Part shown: positions 52,014-59,579 of the stretch, piece after piece
How the letters are laid out: the number at the start of each line of letters is the position of its first letter
Position numbering within the stretch: the stretch's first letter is position 1
Origin: Salinimicrobium gaetbulicola
Lineage (GTDB): Bacteria; Bacteroidota; Bacteroidia; Flavobacteriales; Flavobacteriaceae
DNA: 64,000 nt
Direction: 5' to 3'
Assembly: GCF_042676025.1 (NCBI RefSeq)
Contig: NZ_JBHTJP010000035.1
Coordinates: 248,001-312,000 of the forward strand
Made by a program: the position numbers and the translations under genes
The notes under the pieces: generated by a model
What the model was told of the DNA's origin: nothing
Seen by the model: the letters and a program-made list of their open reading frames with translations, nothing else
Databases searched by the model: none

Positions 52014-53900
52014 ATGTTAGAATTAGCAGGATTAATTATTCTCGGAATTTTGGCCCAGTGGGTGGCCTGGAAAACAAAAACCCCGGCAATCTTACCCCTA
52101 ATCTTAATTGGTTTATTTGTGGGTCCGGTTTCTACTCTTATTTCTGAAGACGGAACAAAATGGCTGGAACCTATCTGGAATGGTGAAGAAGGTGTTTTCC
52201 CGGGAGAAAGCTTATTCTATTTCGTGTCCCTGGCGATCGCTGTTATACTTTTTGAAGGAGGACTTACCCTCAGGAAAAGTGAGATCGGTAATATTGGGCC
52301 CGTTATAGCTAAATTGATAAGTGTTGGGGTGATCGTGACCTTTTTCGGGGCTGGACTCGCAGCACATTTTATTTATGGATTTTCGTGGCAGATCTCATTT
52401 TTATTTTCCTCCCTGATCATTGTTACAGGACCTACTGTGATCTCGCCTATACTTAGGAATATTCCATTGAAAAAACACGTTTCCTCCATCCTGAAATGGG
52501 AAGGAATCTTGATCGATCCAATAGGAGCCCTTATCGCCGTATTGATGTATGAGTTTATTCGCGTGGAAGGCGGACAGGATTTTACCCAAACTGCCCTGGC
52601 TGAATTCGGAAAGATCTTGTTATTCGGATTTACCTTCGGATTCACATTTGCCAATATCCTTGCTCTTCTGATCAAGAAAAATGTAATTCCGCATTATCTA
52701 CTAAATGTTTTTACCCTCGCTACCGTGCTGGGAGTATTTGTCCTGGCCGATCTTTTCGCTCATGAAAGCGGACTTTTAGCTGTAGTGGTAATGGGAATGG
52801 TCATGGGAAATAAAGATCTTCCCAACATCAAGGAATTACTCTATTTTAAGGAATCCCTGAGTGTACTTTTGATCTCAATATTATTCATTTTACTGGCTGC
52901 CAATATAGAAATAGCCGACCTGCAACTCATTTTTAATTGGAACTCCTTATTTCTTTTCGGTGCAGTAGTACTATTGGTCAGACCTATTGGGGTTATTTTA
53001 AGCTCCTTAGGAGCAGATCTTAAGTGGAATGAGATCGTTTTTATAAGCTGGGTTGGACCACGTGGTATTGTAGCGGCCGGTATTGCTTCGCTTTTCGGAT
53101 TAAAGCTTGTACGTGAAGGGGTTGAAGATGCCGAATATATTACTCCGCTTGTCTTCATGATCGTTTTGCTTTCGGTACTGCTGAACGCTACTACGGCGAG
53201 ACTTTTTGCAAGATTAATAGGTGTCTTCATAAAGAATGCCCAGGGGATCCTCATCATTGGAGCCTCCGCAAATTCACGACTTATAGCTAAATACTTACAA
53301 GATAATAACAGGCATGTGGTCTTGGTTGACAACAACGCCGATAATATTCGAAAAGCTAAGGAATTAGAACTTGAAGCTATAGAAGGCAGTGTTTATGCCG
53401 ATGACCTTATCAATAATATTGAGCTTAATGATGTGGGTTATTTAATGGCAATGACCGCCAACAGTGACATTAACCGTACTGCAATCATAAAGTTCAAAAA
53501 ACAATTTGGTGAAAAAGGGTCTTTCCGACTTATTTCTTCTGATGAAATGAGTGACCCCGAAACAAATCCTGCGGAAGGTCTTTTCTCGCATACAGATGAT
53601 TACATCAAGCTGGCTGAAGTTTCCCGAAAATATCCGAAGATCCACGAGGTTCTTTTAAATAGCAGGCAACATTATGAAGGGCTTCTGGAAATATCAAAGA
53701 CAGACCCAGATATTATTCCATTGTTTGTAAAGACCGAAGAAGGCGAATTAGAGATCATTCCCTCACACAGTTCAGAAGTTCAGATCAAGGAAGGTTACCT
53801 CCTTGTTTACCTGGGTAAAAAGATCCAAAAGGACAATGAGGTCGAGGAAACAGATTATGAAGAAACGGTTGAAGATGCAGATGCTTCCAATGAACGTTAA
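52014..53900 (+). CDS. CPA1-type cation:proton antiporter with TrkA-N domain
   Basis: A 628-residue membrane protein with an Na+/H+ exchanger domain (LVLIGLFVGP-like LPLILIGLFVGPVSTLI; AVILFEGGLTLRKSEI; SWVGPRGIVAAGIASLFGLK, the NhaP-type signature) and a C-terminal Rossmann fold (GILIIGASANSRLIAKYLQD) plus a short TrkA-C-like tail. It ends in a run of Glu and Asp. Likely Na+(K+)/H+ exchange for pH and salt balance. Its stop abuts that of convergent yebC exactly. Confidence 0.9.
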   Translation: MLELAGLIILGILAQWVAWKTKTPAILPLILIGLFVGPVSTLISEDGTKWLEPIWNGEEGVFPGESLFYFVSLAIAVILFEGGLTLRKSEIGNIGPVIAKLISVGVIVTFFGAGLAAHFIYGFSWQISFLFSSLIIVTGPTVISPILRNIPLKKHVSSILKWEGILIDPIGALIAVLMYEFIRVEGGQDFTQTALAEFGKILLFGFTFGFTFANILALLIKKNVIPHYLLNVFTLATVLGVFVLADLFAHESGLLAVVVMGMVMGNKDLPNIKELLYFKESLSVLLISILFILLAANIEIADLQLIFNWNSLFLFGAVVLLVRPIGVILSSLGADLKWNEIVFISWVGPRGIVAAGIASLFGLKLVREGVEDAEYITPLVFMIVLLSVLLNATTARLFARLIGVFIKNAQGILIIGASANSRLIAKYLQDNNRHVVLVDNNADNIRKAKELELEAIEGSVYADDLINNIELNDVGYLMAMTANSDINRTAIIKFKKQFGEKGSFRLISSDEMSDPETNPAEGLFSHTDDYIKLAEVSRKYPKIHEVLLNSRQHYEGLLEISKTDPDIIPLFVKTEEGELEIIPSHSSEVQIKEGYLLVYLGKKIQKDNEVEETDYEETVEDADASNER

Positions 53901-54659
53901 TTATTCCTTTTCCACTTCCGCAATTAATTCATCGGTGATCTCCAGGTTGTGATAGACATTCTGGACATCTTCATCGTCCTCAAATTTTTCCATTAACTGG
54001 AGAATTTGTTTTCCCTGGTCTATCGGCAGACCAATGGTGTTTAAAGGGATTCGTTGTACTTCAGCATTTTTAGGTTCTATATCTAATTCTTCCAGTTTAG
54101 TGTTCATGCTTCCAAAATCGGTAAAATCTGTGTACACATAGATAGTGTCTTCCTCTTTTTCAATGGATGTTGCTCCTCCTTCGATCAACTCCAGTTCAAA
54201 TTCTTCCATATTTCTGGCAATCATTTCCCTATCAATGGTGAAGACACCCTTTCTGTCGAAAAGAAATTCTAAAGAACCATTGGTGCCCAGGCTGCCACCG
54301 TTCTTAGAAAAAATAGATCGTACCGAAGCGACGGTTCGGTTAGTGTTGTCTGTAGTACATTCAATGAAGAAAGCGATGCCATGCGGGCCATAGCCCTCAA
54401 AAGTTACAGCCTCGTAATTATCGGCTTCCGCTCCGCTGGCCTTCTTTATCGCACGCTCAATGGTGTCTTTGGGCATGTTTACCCCTTTGGCATTCGAAAT
54501 GGCATTACGTAGCGCCGGATTGGCTTCGGGATCAGGACCACCTCCTTCTTTTACAGCTACACTTATCTCCTTGATAGCCCTTGTGAATTGTTTCGCTCTT
54601 TTCTTGTCCTGGGCCCCTTTTCGGTGTTTGATATTCGCCCACTTGCTGTGTCCGGCCAT
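53901..54659 (-). CDS. yebC: YebC/PmpR family DNA-binding regulator
   Basis: A 252-residue YebC-type protein. MAGHSKWANIKHRKGAQDKK is the invariant N-terminus, so the start at 54659 is secure; also ALRNAISNAKGVNMPKDTIE, YGPHGIAFFIECTTDNTNRT and FSKNGGSLGTNGSLEFLFDR. Homologues regulate genes or relieve ribosome stalling at proline runs. It is a little longer than typical YebC (about 240) because of an acidic C-terminal end. Confidence 0.95.
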   Translation of the reverse strand: MAGHSKWANIKHRKGAQDKKRAKQFTRAIKEISVAVKEGGGPDPEANPALRNAISNAKGVNMPKDTIERAIKKASGAEADNYEAVTFEGYGPHGIAFFIECTTDNTNRTVASVRSIFSKNGGSLGTNGSLEFLFDRKGVFTIDREMIARNMEEFELELIEGGATSIEKEEDTIYVYTDFTDFGSMNTKLEELDIEPKNAEVQRIPLNTIGLPIDQGKQILQLMEKFEDDEDVQNVYHNLEITDELIAEVEKE

Positions 54660-54741
54660 GGTTTGGTTTTTTGCTGGATTTTTATAATGGAGAATTTCTG
54701 CAGAAAAATTTCCTTTCACACAAAGTTAAAAAAAGTTTATA

Positions 54742-54769
54742 GTCGGTAGTTCGGAGTTCGGAGAGGACC
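54742..54769 (+). repeat. Degenerate heptamer array, left flank of the four-helix-bundle gene
   Basis: Four consecutive 7-base units can be read: GTCGGTA, GTTCGGA, GTTCGGA, GAGGACC. They face a similar array in inverted orientation after the gene. Confidence 0.6.
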
Positions 54770-54798
54770 AAATAGAAAAGCTTTATCTTTAGATAGGT

Positions 54799-55155
54799 AT
54801 GAAATTTAACTTTGAAGATTTACAGGTATATCAAAAATCACTTGACCTGGTGGATGAGGTCTATGAAATGACCAAAATGTTTCCAAAAGAGGAAATATAT
54901 GGTTTAAACTCTCAATACAGGAGAGCGGTAATTTCTATTTCATTGAATATCGCCGAAGGTTCCGGAGGAACAAAAAAAGAATTCAACCGTTACCTAAGAA
55001 TTGCTTCAAATTCTTTGAAAGAATGCATAGTCTGTTTAACAATAGCTAAACGACAGAATTTTATTTCTGAAAAAGCTCATGACGAAATGAGGCAAAAGCT
55101 CATTGAAATATCTAAAATGATATCGGGGTTGAAAAAATACCTTTTAAAAGAGTGA
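54799..55155 (+). CDS. Four-helix-bundle protein (S23/23S rRNA IVS-type, TIGR02436-like)
   Basis: A 118-residue, all-helical protein. MKFNFEDLQVYQKSLDLVDE, MFPKEEIYGLNSQYRRAVIS and SLNIAEGSGGTKKEFNRYLR are the hallmarks of the family first seen in intervening sequences of 23S rRNA genes and related to Avd of diversity-generating retroelements. Here it stands alone, with no reverse transcriptase or rRNA. It is the only plus-strand gene between yebC and lepA and is bracketed by inverted arrays of degenerate heptamers. A near-consensus -7 box (TATCTTTA, 54784-54791) precedes it. Confidence 0.85.
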   Translation: MKFNFEDLQVYQKSLDLVDEVYEMTKMFPKEEIYGLNSQYRRAVISISLNIAEGSGGTKKEFNRYLRIASNSLKECIVCLTIAKRQNFISEKAHDEMRQKLIEISKMISGLKKYLLKE

Positions 55156-55160
55156 TTTTT

Positions 55161-55195
55161 CCAATCTCCGAACTCCAAACTCTGATCTCCGAACC
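55161..55195 (-). repeat. Degenerate heptamer array, right flank (inverted)
   Basis: Five consecutive 7-base units: CCAATCT, CCGAACT, CCAAACT, CTGATCT, CCGAACC. On the minus strand these read GGTTCGG, AGATCAG, AGTTTGG, AGTTCGG, AGATTGG, the same type as the left-flank units. Confidence 0.6.
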
Positions 55196-55198
55196 TAC

Positions 55199-56995
55199 TT
55201 AATCGTTCAACTTAAGAACCGCCATAAACGCTTCCTGAGGGATCTCTACATTCCCTACCTGACGCATACGTTTCTTACCTTTTTTCTGTTTTTCTAGAAG
55301 CTTACGTTTACGGGAAATATCCCCTCCGTAACATTTTGCGGTAACGTCTTTTCGAAGTGCTTTAACGGTCTCCCTCGCGATGATCTTCGCGCCAATTGCA
55401 GCCTGAATAGGAATATCGAATTGTTGTCTTGGGATCAACTGTCTCAATTTTTCACACATCTTCTTCCCTATATCATAGGCGTTGTCAAAGTGAAGCAGTG
55501 CAGAAAGGGCGTCCACCACGTTTCCATTCAGAAGTACGTCTACTTTTACAAGTTTTGACTGGCGCATTCCGATAGGAGAATAGTCGAAAGATGCATATCC
55601 CTTAGATACGGTTTTCAAACGGTCATAGAAATCAAATACGATCTCCGCCAGGGGCATATCAAATGATAATTCAACTCTTTCCGGAGTTAAATAGGTTTGA
55701 TTGGTGATCTGTCCACGCTTTTCGATACATAGGGACATCACAGGCCCTACGAAATCGGCTTTGGTAATGATGGTTGCTTTGATATAAGGTTCTTCCACCC
55801 GGTCCAGACTTGATGGATCCGGAAGATCTGAAGGGTTGTTAACTAAAATAACATCATTAGGATGCTTATGGGTGTAGGCGTGGTAAGAAACGTTAGGAAC
55901 CGTGGTAATAACGGTCATGTCAAACTCTCTTTCCAAACGCTCCTGGATGATCTCCAGGTGCAACATTCCAAGGAATCCACAACGGAAACCAAATCCTAGC
56001 GCTGCCGAACTCTCCGGAATAAATACCAAAGAAGCATCGTTAAGCTGAAGTTTCTCCATAGAAGCACGAAGATCTTCGTAATCTTCTGTGTCTACCGGGT
56101 AAATCCCGGCGAAAACCATTGGCTTTACATCCTCAAATCCAGGAACGGCTTCAGTAGTCGGGTTTTTCGCATCTGTGATGGTATCCCCTACTTTTACCTC
56201 CTTCGCCTCTTTGATCCCGGTAATTAGATAGCCTACATCCCCGGTCTTGATTTCATTCCTTGGAAATTGTTTTAGCCTCAAGGTACCTACCTCGTCTGCA
56301 TAATAATTCTTATCAGTCGCCACGAATTTGATATGCTGGCCTTTTTTGATAGAACCATTGATCACACGGAAATAGGTTTCCACTCCGCGGAAAGGATTGT
56401 AAACCGAGTCAAAGATCAGGGCTCTTAAAGGCGCGTCTTCTTTACCGGTTGGCGGTGGAATGCGCTCAATGATAGCCGAAAGGATCTCTTCAATTCCCAA
56501 TCCGGTCTTTGCACTCGCCGGAATAACATCTGAAGGATCACATCCTAAAAGATCAACGATATCATCAGTAACTTCTTCCGGGTTCGCACTTGGAAGATCC
56601 ACTTTGTTCAATACAGGAATGATCTCCAGGTCGTTTTCAAGTGCCAGGTAAAGATTTGAAATGGTTTGCGCCTGGATGCTTTGCGCGGCATCCACAATTA
56701 AAAGTGCTCCTTCACATGCAGCGATTGAACGCGAAACTTCATAGGAGAAATCTACGTGTCCCGGAGTATCGATCAAATTCAGAACATATTGTTCCCCTTT
56801 GTAAGTATAATCCATCTGAATCGCGTGACTCTTGATGGTAATACCTCTCTCCCGCTCCAAATCCATACTGTCAAGCAGTTGTTCCTGCTTTTCCCGATCG
56901 GTCACCGATCCGGTAAAATCAAGCAACCTGTCTGCCAACGTACTCTTTCCGTGGTCAATATGTGCAATAATGCAAAAATTCCGAATATGCTTCAT
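55199..56995 (-). CDS. lepA: Elongation factor 4 (LepA)
   Basis: A 598-residue translational GTPase. NFCIIAHIDHGKSTLADRLL (G1), NLIDTPGHVDFSYEVSRSIA (G3), PVLNKVDLPSANPEEV (G4) and the C-terminal GGDISRKRKLLEKQKKGKKR are diagnostic of LepA/EF4. It acts on ribosomes, affecting initiation-region assembly and stalled translocation. A TATATTTG -7 box lies 54 bases upstream on the minus strand. The stop lies 4 bp from the right heptamer array. Confidence 0.98.
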   Translation of the reverse strand: MKHIRNFCIIAHIDHGKSTLADRLLDFTGSVTDREKQEQLLDSMDLERERGITIKSHAIQMDYTYKGEQYVLNLIDTPGHVDFSYEVSRSIAACEGALLIVDAAQSIQAQTISNLYLALENDLEIIPVLNKVDLPSANPEEVTDDIVDLLGCDPSDVIPASAKTGLGIEEILSAIIERIPPPTGKEDAPLRALIFDSVYNPFRGVETYFRVINGSIKKGQHIKFVATDKNYYADEVGTLRLKQFPRNEIKTGDVGYLITGIKEAKEVKVGDTITDAKNPTTEAVPGFEDVKPMVFAGIYPVDTEDYEDLRASMEKLQLNDASLVFIPESSAALGFGFRCGFLGMLHLEIIQERLEREFDMTVITTVPNVSYHAYTHKHPNDVILVNNPSDLPDPSSLDRVEEPYIKATIITKADFVGPVMSLCIEKRGQITNQTYLTPERVELSFDMPLAEIVFDFYDRLKTVSKGYASFDYSPIGMRQSKLVKVDVLLNGNVVDALSALLHFDNAYDIGKKMCEKLRQLIPRQQFDIPIQAAIGAKIIARETVKALRKDVTAKCYGGDISRKRKLLEKQKKGKKRMRQVGNVEIPQEAFMAVLKLND

Positions 56996-57048
56996 GTGTC
57001 AATTTCCAAGATAAAATTCCGTCTCCGGAAAAATGTTTTTAAAAGGTA

Positions 57049-57056
57049 CAAATATA
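57049..57056 (-). promoter_or_regulatory. -7 box TATATTTG for lepA
   Basis: Perfect TAnnTTTG on the minus strand; a TTG lies upstream at a slightly short spacing of 15 bases. Confidence 0.45.
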
Positions 57057-57138
57057 GTTTTTTTAAAAGGCCAAAAGAAAAATTAATGTTTGGTCAGAAA
57101 CCCTTACTTTGGCAAAGATTTATTTTATACTCCAGCTT

Positions 57139-57169
57139 AATACTTTTATAAAAAAATTATAAAAGTATT
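57139..57169. repeat. Perfect 13-bp inverted repeat with A5 spacer
   Basis: AATACTTTTATAA and TTATAAAAGTATT are exact inverse copies separated by five A. The element lies 123 bp before the ROK gene in the 297-bp gap to lepA. It may be an operator for the amino-sugar locus or an AT-rich hairpin. The half-site AAAAGTATTT recurs at 62041-62050, upstream of the SusC gene. Confidence 0.5.
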
Positions 57170-57189
57170 TGGATTTTATATAAAAAAAG

Positions 57190-57239
57190 AGCTAATTTAG
57201 GACTCTTTGAAAAAGAAAGCCACTGTGTTCAAATTAGCT
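57190..57239. repeat. 9-bp inverted repeat AGCTAATTT / AAATTAGCT
   Basis: Exact arms at 57190-57198 and 57231-57239 around a 32-base loop, just upstream of the ROK gene. It could form a stem in the 5' leader. The remaining part of this gap shows no further signal. Confidence 0.35.
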
Positions 57240-57292
57240 ATGGGAACCAGAGGAATAGTGTAATATGTAGAAGGATGTACAAAAAAAATTGA

Positions 57293-58159
57293 ATGAGCAA
57301 AAAAGTAATAGGTGTTGATATTGGTGCAACCAAGACCAGAATTGGAATCGTAAAGGATTCAGAAATAATAAAAGAAAAGACTTTTCCCACTTCTTCGAAT
57401 GCTTCCAAGGAGAAAATCATAGAAGAACTGGCCCTGGGAATTAAAAGTTTAGCCGGGGATGATTTTGCCGGAATAGGAATAGGAGTACCCGGATTGATAG
57501 ATGAAGAGAAGGGTGTGATTTTCGATCTTTTAAACATTCCGTCCTGGAAAGAGGTGCATTTAAAAGATTATCTCCAAGATTTTTTCAAGAAACCCGTGCG
57601 TATTACGAATGACGCCAATGTCTTTGCTGTGGGTGAAAAGATGTTCGGGCTGGGCCAGGCTTATCAGAATTTTATAGGGGTAACCCTTGGGACCGGATTT
57701 GGTTGTGGTATAATCATACATGATAAATTGTATTCCGGATCTTTTTCGAGTGCCGGAGAATTTGGAAATATCGCCTACCTGGATAAAACGATTGAAGATT
57801 ATTGCAGTGGTAAATTTTTCCAGCAACAATATGGTTTAACCGGAAATGAAGCCTATAAACTTGTTTCTTCAGGTGATGAAAAAGGTAAAAAGATGTTCAT
57901 GGAGTACGGAAAGCATCTGGGAGAAGCTTTGAAGTTGATCCTTAATATATTATCCCCTCAAGCTATTCTGCTTGGAGGATCCATCAGTAAATCATTTAAG
58001 TACTTTGAAGAATCCCTTCAGGAAACCATGGATAGTTTTCCTTTTCAAAGAGTACGCAAGCAATTAACCATAAAGCCTTCCGAGGCTCAGAATATGGCAA
58101 TTTTAGGGGCTGCCGCTTTAATTTTATCTGCAGAACCCGAGCTTTTAAAACCTCAATAA
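57293..58159 (+). CDS. ROK family sugar kinase lacking the zinc motif
   Basis: A 288-residue ROK protein without a helix-turn-helix, so a kinase rather than a repressor. IGVDIGATKTRIGIV binds ATP, GIGIGVPGLIDEEKG and TNDANVFAVGE follow, with catalytic Asp107. The segment AGEFGNIAYL (154-163) has Asn where most ROK proteins have the zinc His, and the CxCGxxGC cluster is absent; instead DYCSGKFF follows directly. This variant is, as I recall, common in Bacteroidota. With GH20 and MurQ downstream, an N-acetyl-hexosamine (GlcNAc or MurNAc) is the likely substrate. Confidence 0.88.
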   Translation: MSKKVIGVDIGATKTRIGIVKDSEIIKEKTFPTSSNASKEKIIEELALGIKSLAGDDFAGIGIGVPGLIDEEKGVIFDLLNIPSWKEVHLKDYLQDFFKKPVRITNDANVFAVGEKMFGLGQAYQNFIGVTLGTGFGCGIIIHDKLYSGSFSSAGEFGNIAYLDKTIEDYCSGKFFQQQYGLTGNEAYKLVSSGDEKGKKMFMEYGKHLGEALKLILNILSPQAILLGGSISKSFKYFEESLQETMDSFPFQRVRKQLTIKPSEAQNMAILGAAALILSAEPELLKPQ

Positions 58160-58184
58160 CCTACTAAGCTTAATCTATTACCTC

Positions 58185-59465
58185 ATGGCAAACGCAACTG
58201 TAATTAAAGATAATACCACCGGAAATACAACCCGCTCCATAATTATAATTGGAGCATTATTTTTTATTTTCGGATTTGTTACCTGGCTAAACTCCCTGCT
58301 AATCCCATATCTTGAGATCGCCTGCGAATTGACCAAGTTTCAATCATTTTTCGTCACTTTTGCTTTTTACATTGCTTATGTAGTAATGGCTCCCCTTTCT
58401 ACCAGGACGCTCAATGCTTTCGGGTTTAAAAAGGGAATGTCGGTAGCCTTAGGAATAATGGCCGTGGGAGCATTGCTGTTTATTCCGGCCGCAATGAGCA
58501 GAACTTATCTAATATTTCTTGCGGGTCTTTTTGTAATGGGAAGTGGTCTGGCAATTTTACAAACAGCCTCCAATCCTTATGTAACCATTGTAGGGCCTGT
58601 AGAAAGTGCGGCTAAGCGCATTAGTATCATGGGTATATGTAATAAAATGGCGGGTGCTATCGCGCCAATCCTGATTGGTTTCTTTTTACAGCTTGATAAG
58701 GCCGATGAGTTGAGGGCAGACCTTGCCAGCCTTTCAGCTATTGAAAGAAATGCCCAACTTGATGAAATGGCCTTGCGGGTAATCCCTCCTTATATTGGAA
58801 TTATCGTGGTTTTGTTATTGCTTGCTTTTTGGGTTTATAAATCATCTCTCCCTGAGGTAGAAGCTGAAGAGGAGGAAGAGGTTAGCAGTTCTGCCAAATC
58901 CTCCAAAAAGAGTGTTTTTGACTTCCCTCATGTGCTTCTTGGTGTGTTCGCCCTATTTTTATATGTAGGGGTCGAAGTGATCGCGGCAGATACTATTATT
59001 AGTTATGGTGTTGCCCAGGGAATAAAACTTACCACTGCCAAATACTTCGCTACCGGTACTATGGTAGCTATGGTAATAGGTTACATTATTGGTATCATCA
59101 CCATTCCAAAATTTATTAAACAAGAAAACGCTTTACGTGTTTCAGCTATTTTAGGGGTTGTTTTTTCTCTCCTGGCAATTTTCACCCAAGGATATCTTTC
59201 TCTTGCATTTATTGCCCTGTTAGGTTTGGCGAACTCTCTAATGTGGCCGGCAATTTGGCCTTTAGCTCTTGCAGATGTAGGTAGATTTACCAAAGCAGCA
59301 TCTTCCTTATTGGTAATGGGTATTGCAGGTGGCGCTATAATCCCATTGGCATATGGTGCTTTGGCTGAAGAGTGGAGTCCGCAAACAGCTTATTGGGTAA
59401 TGATCCCTTGCTATTTGTTCATTCTTTATTTCGCAACATCCGGTTATAAAATTAGAAAGGCGTGA
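58185..59465 (+). CDS. FucP-type sugar MFS transporter
   Basis: A 426-residue transporter with 12 helices. FFIFGFVTWLNSLLIPYLEI and GSGLAILQTASNPYVTIVGP are signatures of the FucP/GluP/NagP sugar:proton symporter group. The central loop is acidic (EAEEEEEV). It is 25 bp after the ROK kinase gene. In this context it probably brings GlcNAc, MurNAc or a related sugar across the inner membrane, which would then be phosphorylated by the kinase. Confidence 0.9.
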   Translation: MANATVIKDNTTGNTTRSIIIIGALFFIFGFVTWLNSLLIPYLEIACELTKFQSFFVTFAFYIAYVVMAPLSTRTLNAFGFKKGMSVALGIMAVGALLFIPAAMSRTYLIFLAGLFVMGSGLAILQTASNPYVTIVGPVESAAKRISIMGICNKMAGAIAPILIGFFLQLDKADELRADLASLSAIERNAQLDEMALRVIPPYIGIIVVLLLLAFWVYKSSLPEVEAEEEEEVSSSAKSSKKSVFDFPHVLLGVFALFLYVGVEVIAADTIISYGVAQGIKLTTAKYFATGTMVAMVIGYIIGIITIPKFIKQENALRVSAILGVVFSLLAIFTQGYLSLAFIALLGLANSLMWPAIWPLALADVGRFTKAASSLLVMGIAGGAIIPLAYGALAEEWSPQTAYWVMIPCYLFILYFATSGYKIRKA

Positions 59466-59579
59466 TCTTTTTAATCGAAGAGAATAATTCCTGTGCCTGC
59501 TAACTCTTTTTTGAAGTAATTTAAATTGCATCCGAAGATAAAGGCATGGGACCTCAGAAATAAATTAAAATCTTCTGCC

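Noticed and set aside
53057..53066. ACCACGTGGT palindrome, a possible third parS
   Set aside because: Only the central ten bases are palindromic and the TGTT/AACA arms are missing; it codes for the GPRGIV motif of the antiporter.
54742..55195. Ordinary insertion sequence around the four-helix-bundle gene
   Set aside because: The protein has no transposase motif (DDE, HUH or serine recombinase) and the flanks are degenerate heptamers rather than clean terminal inverted repeats with a target duplication.
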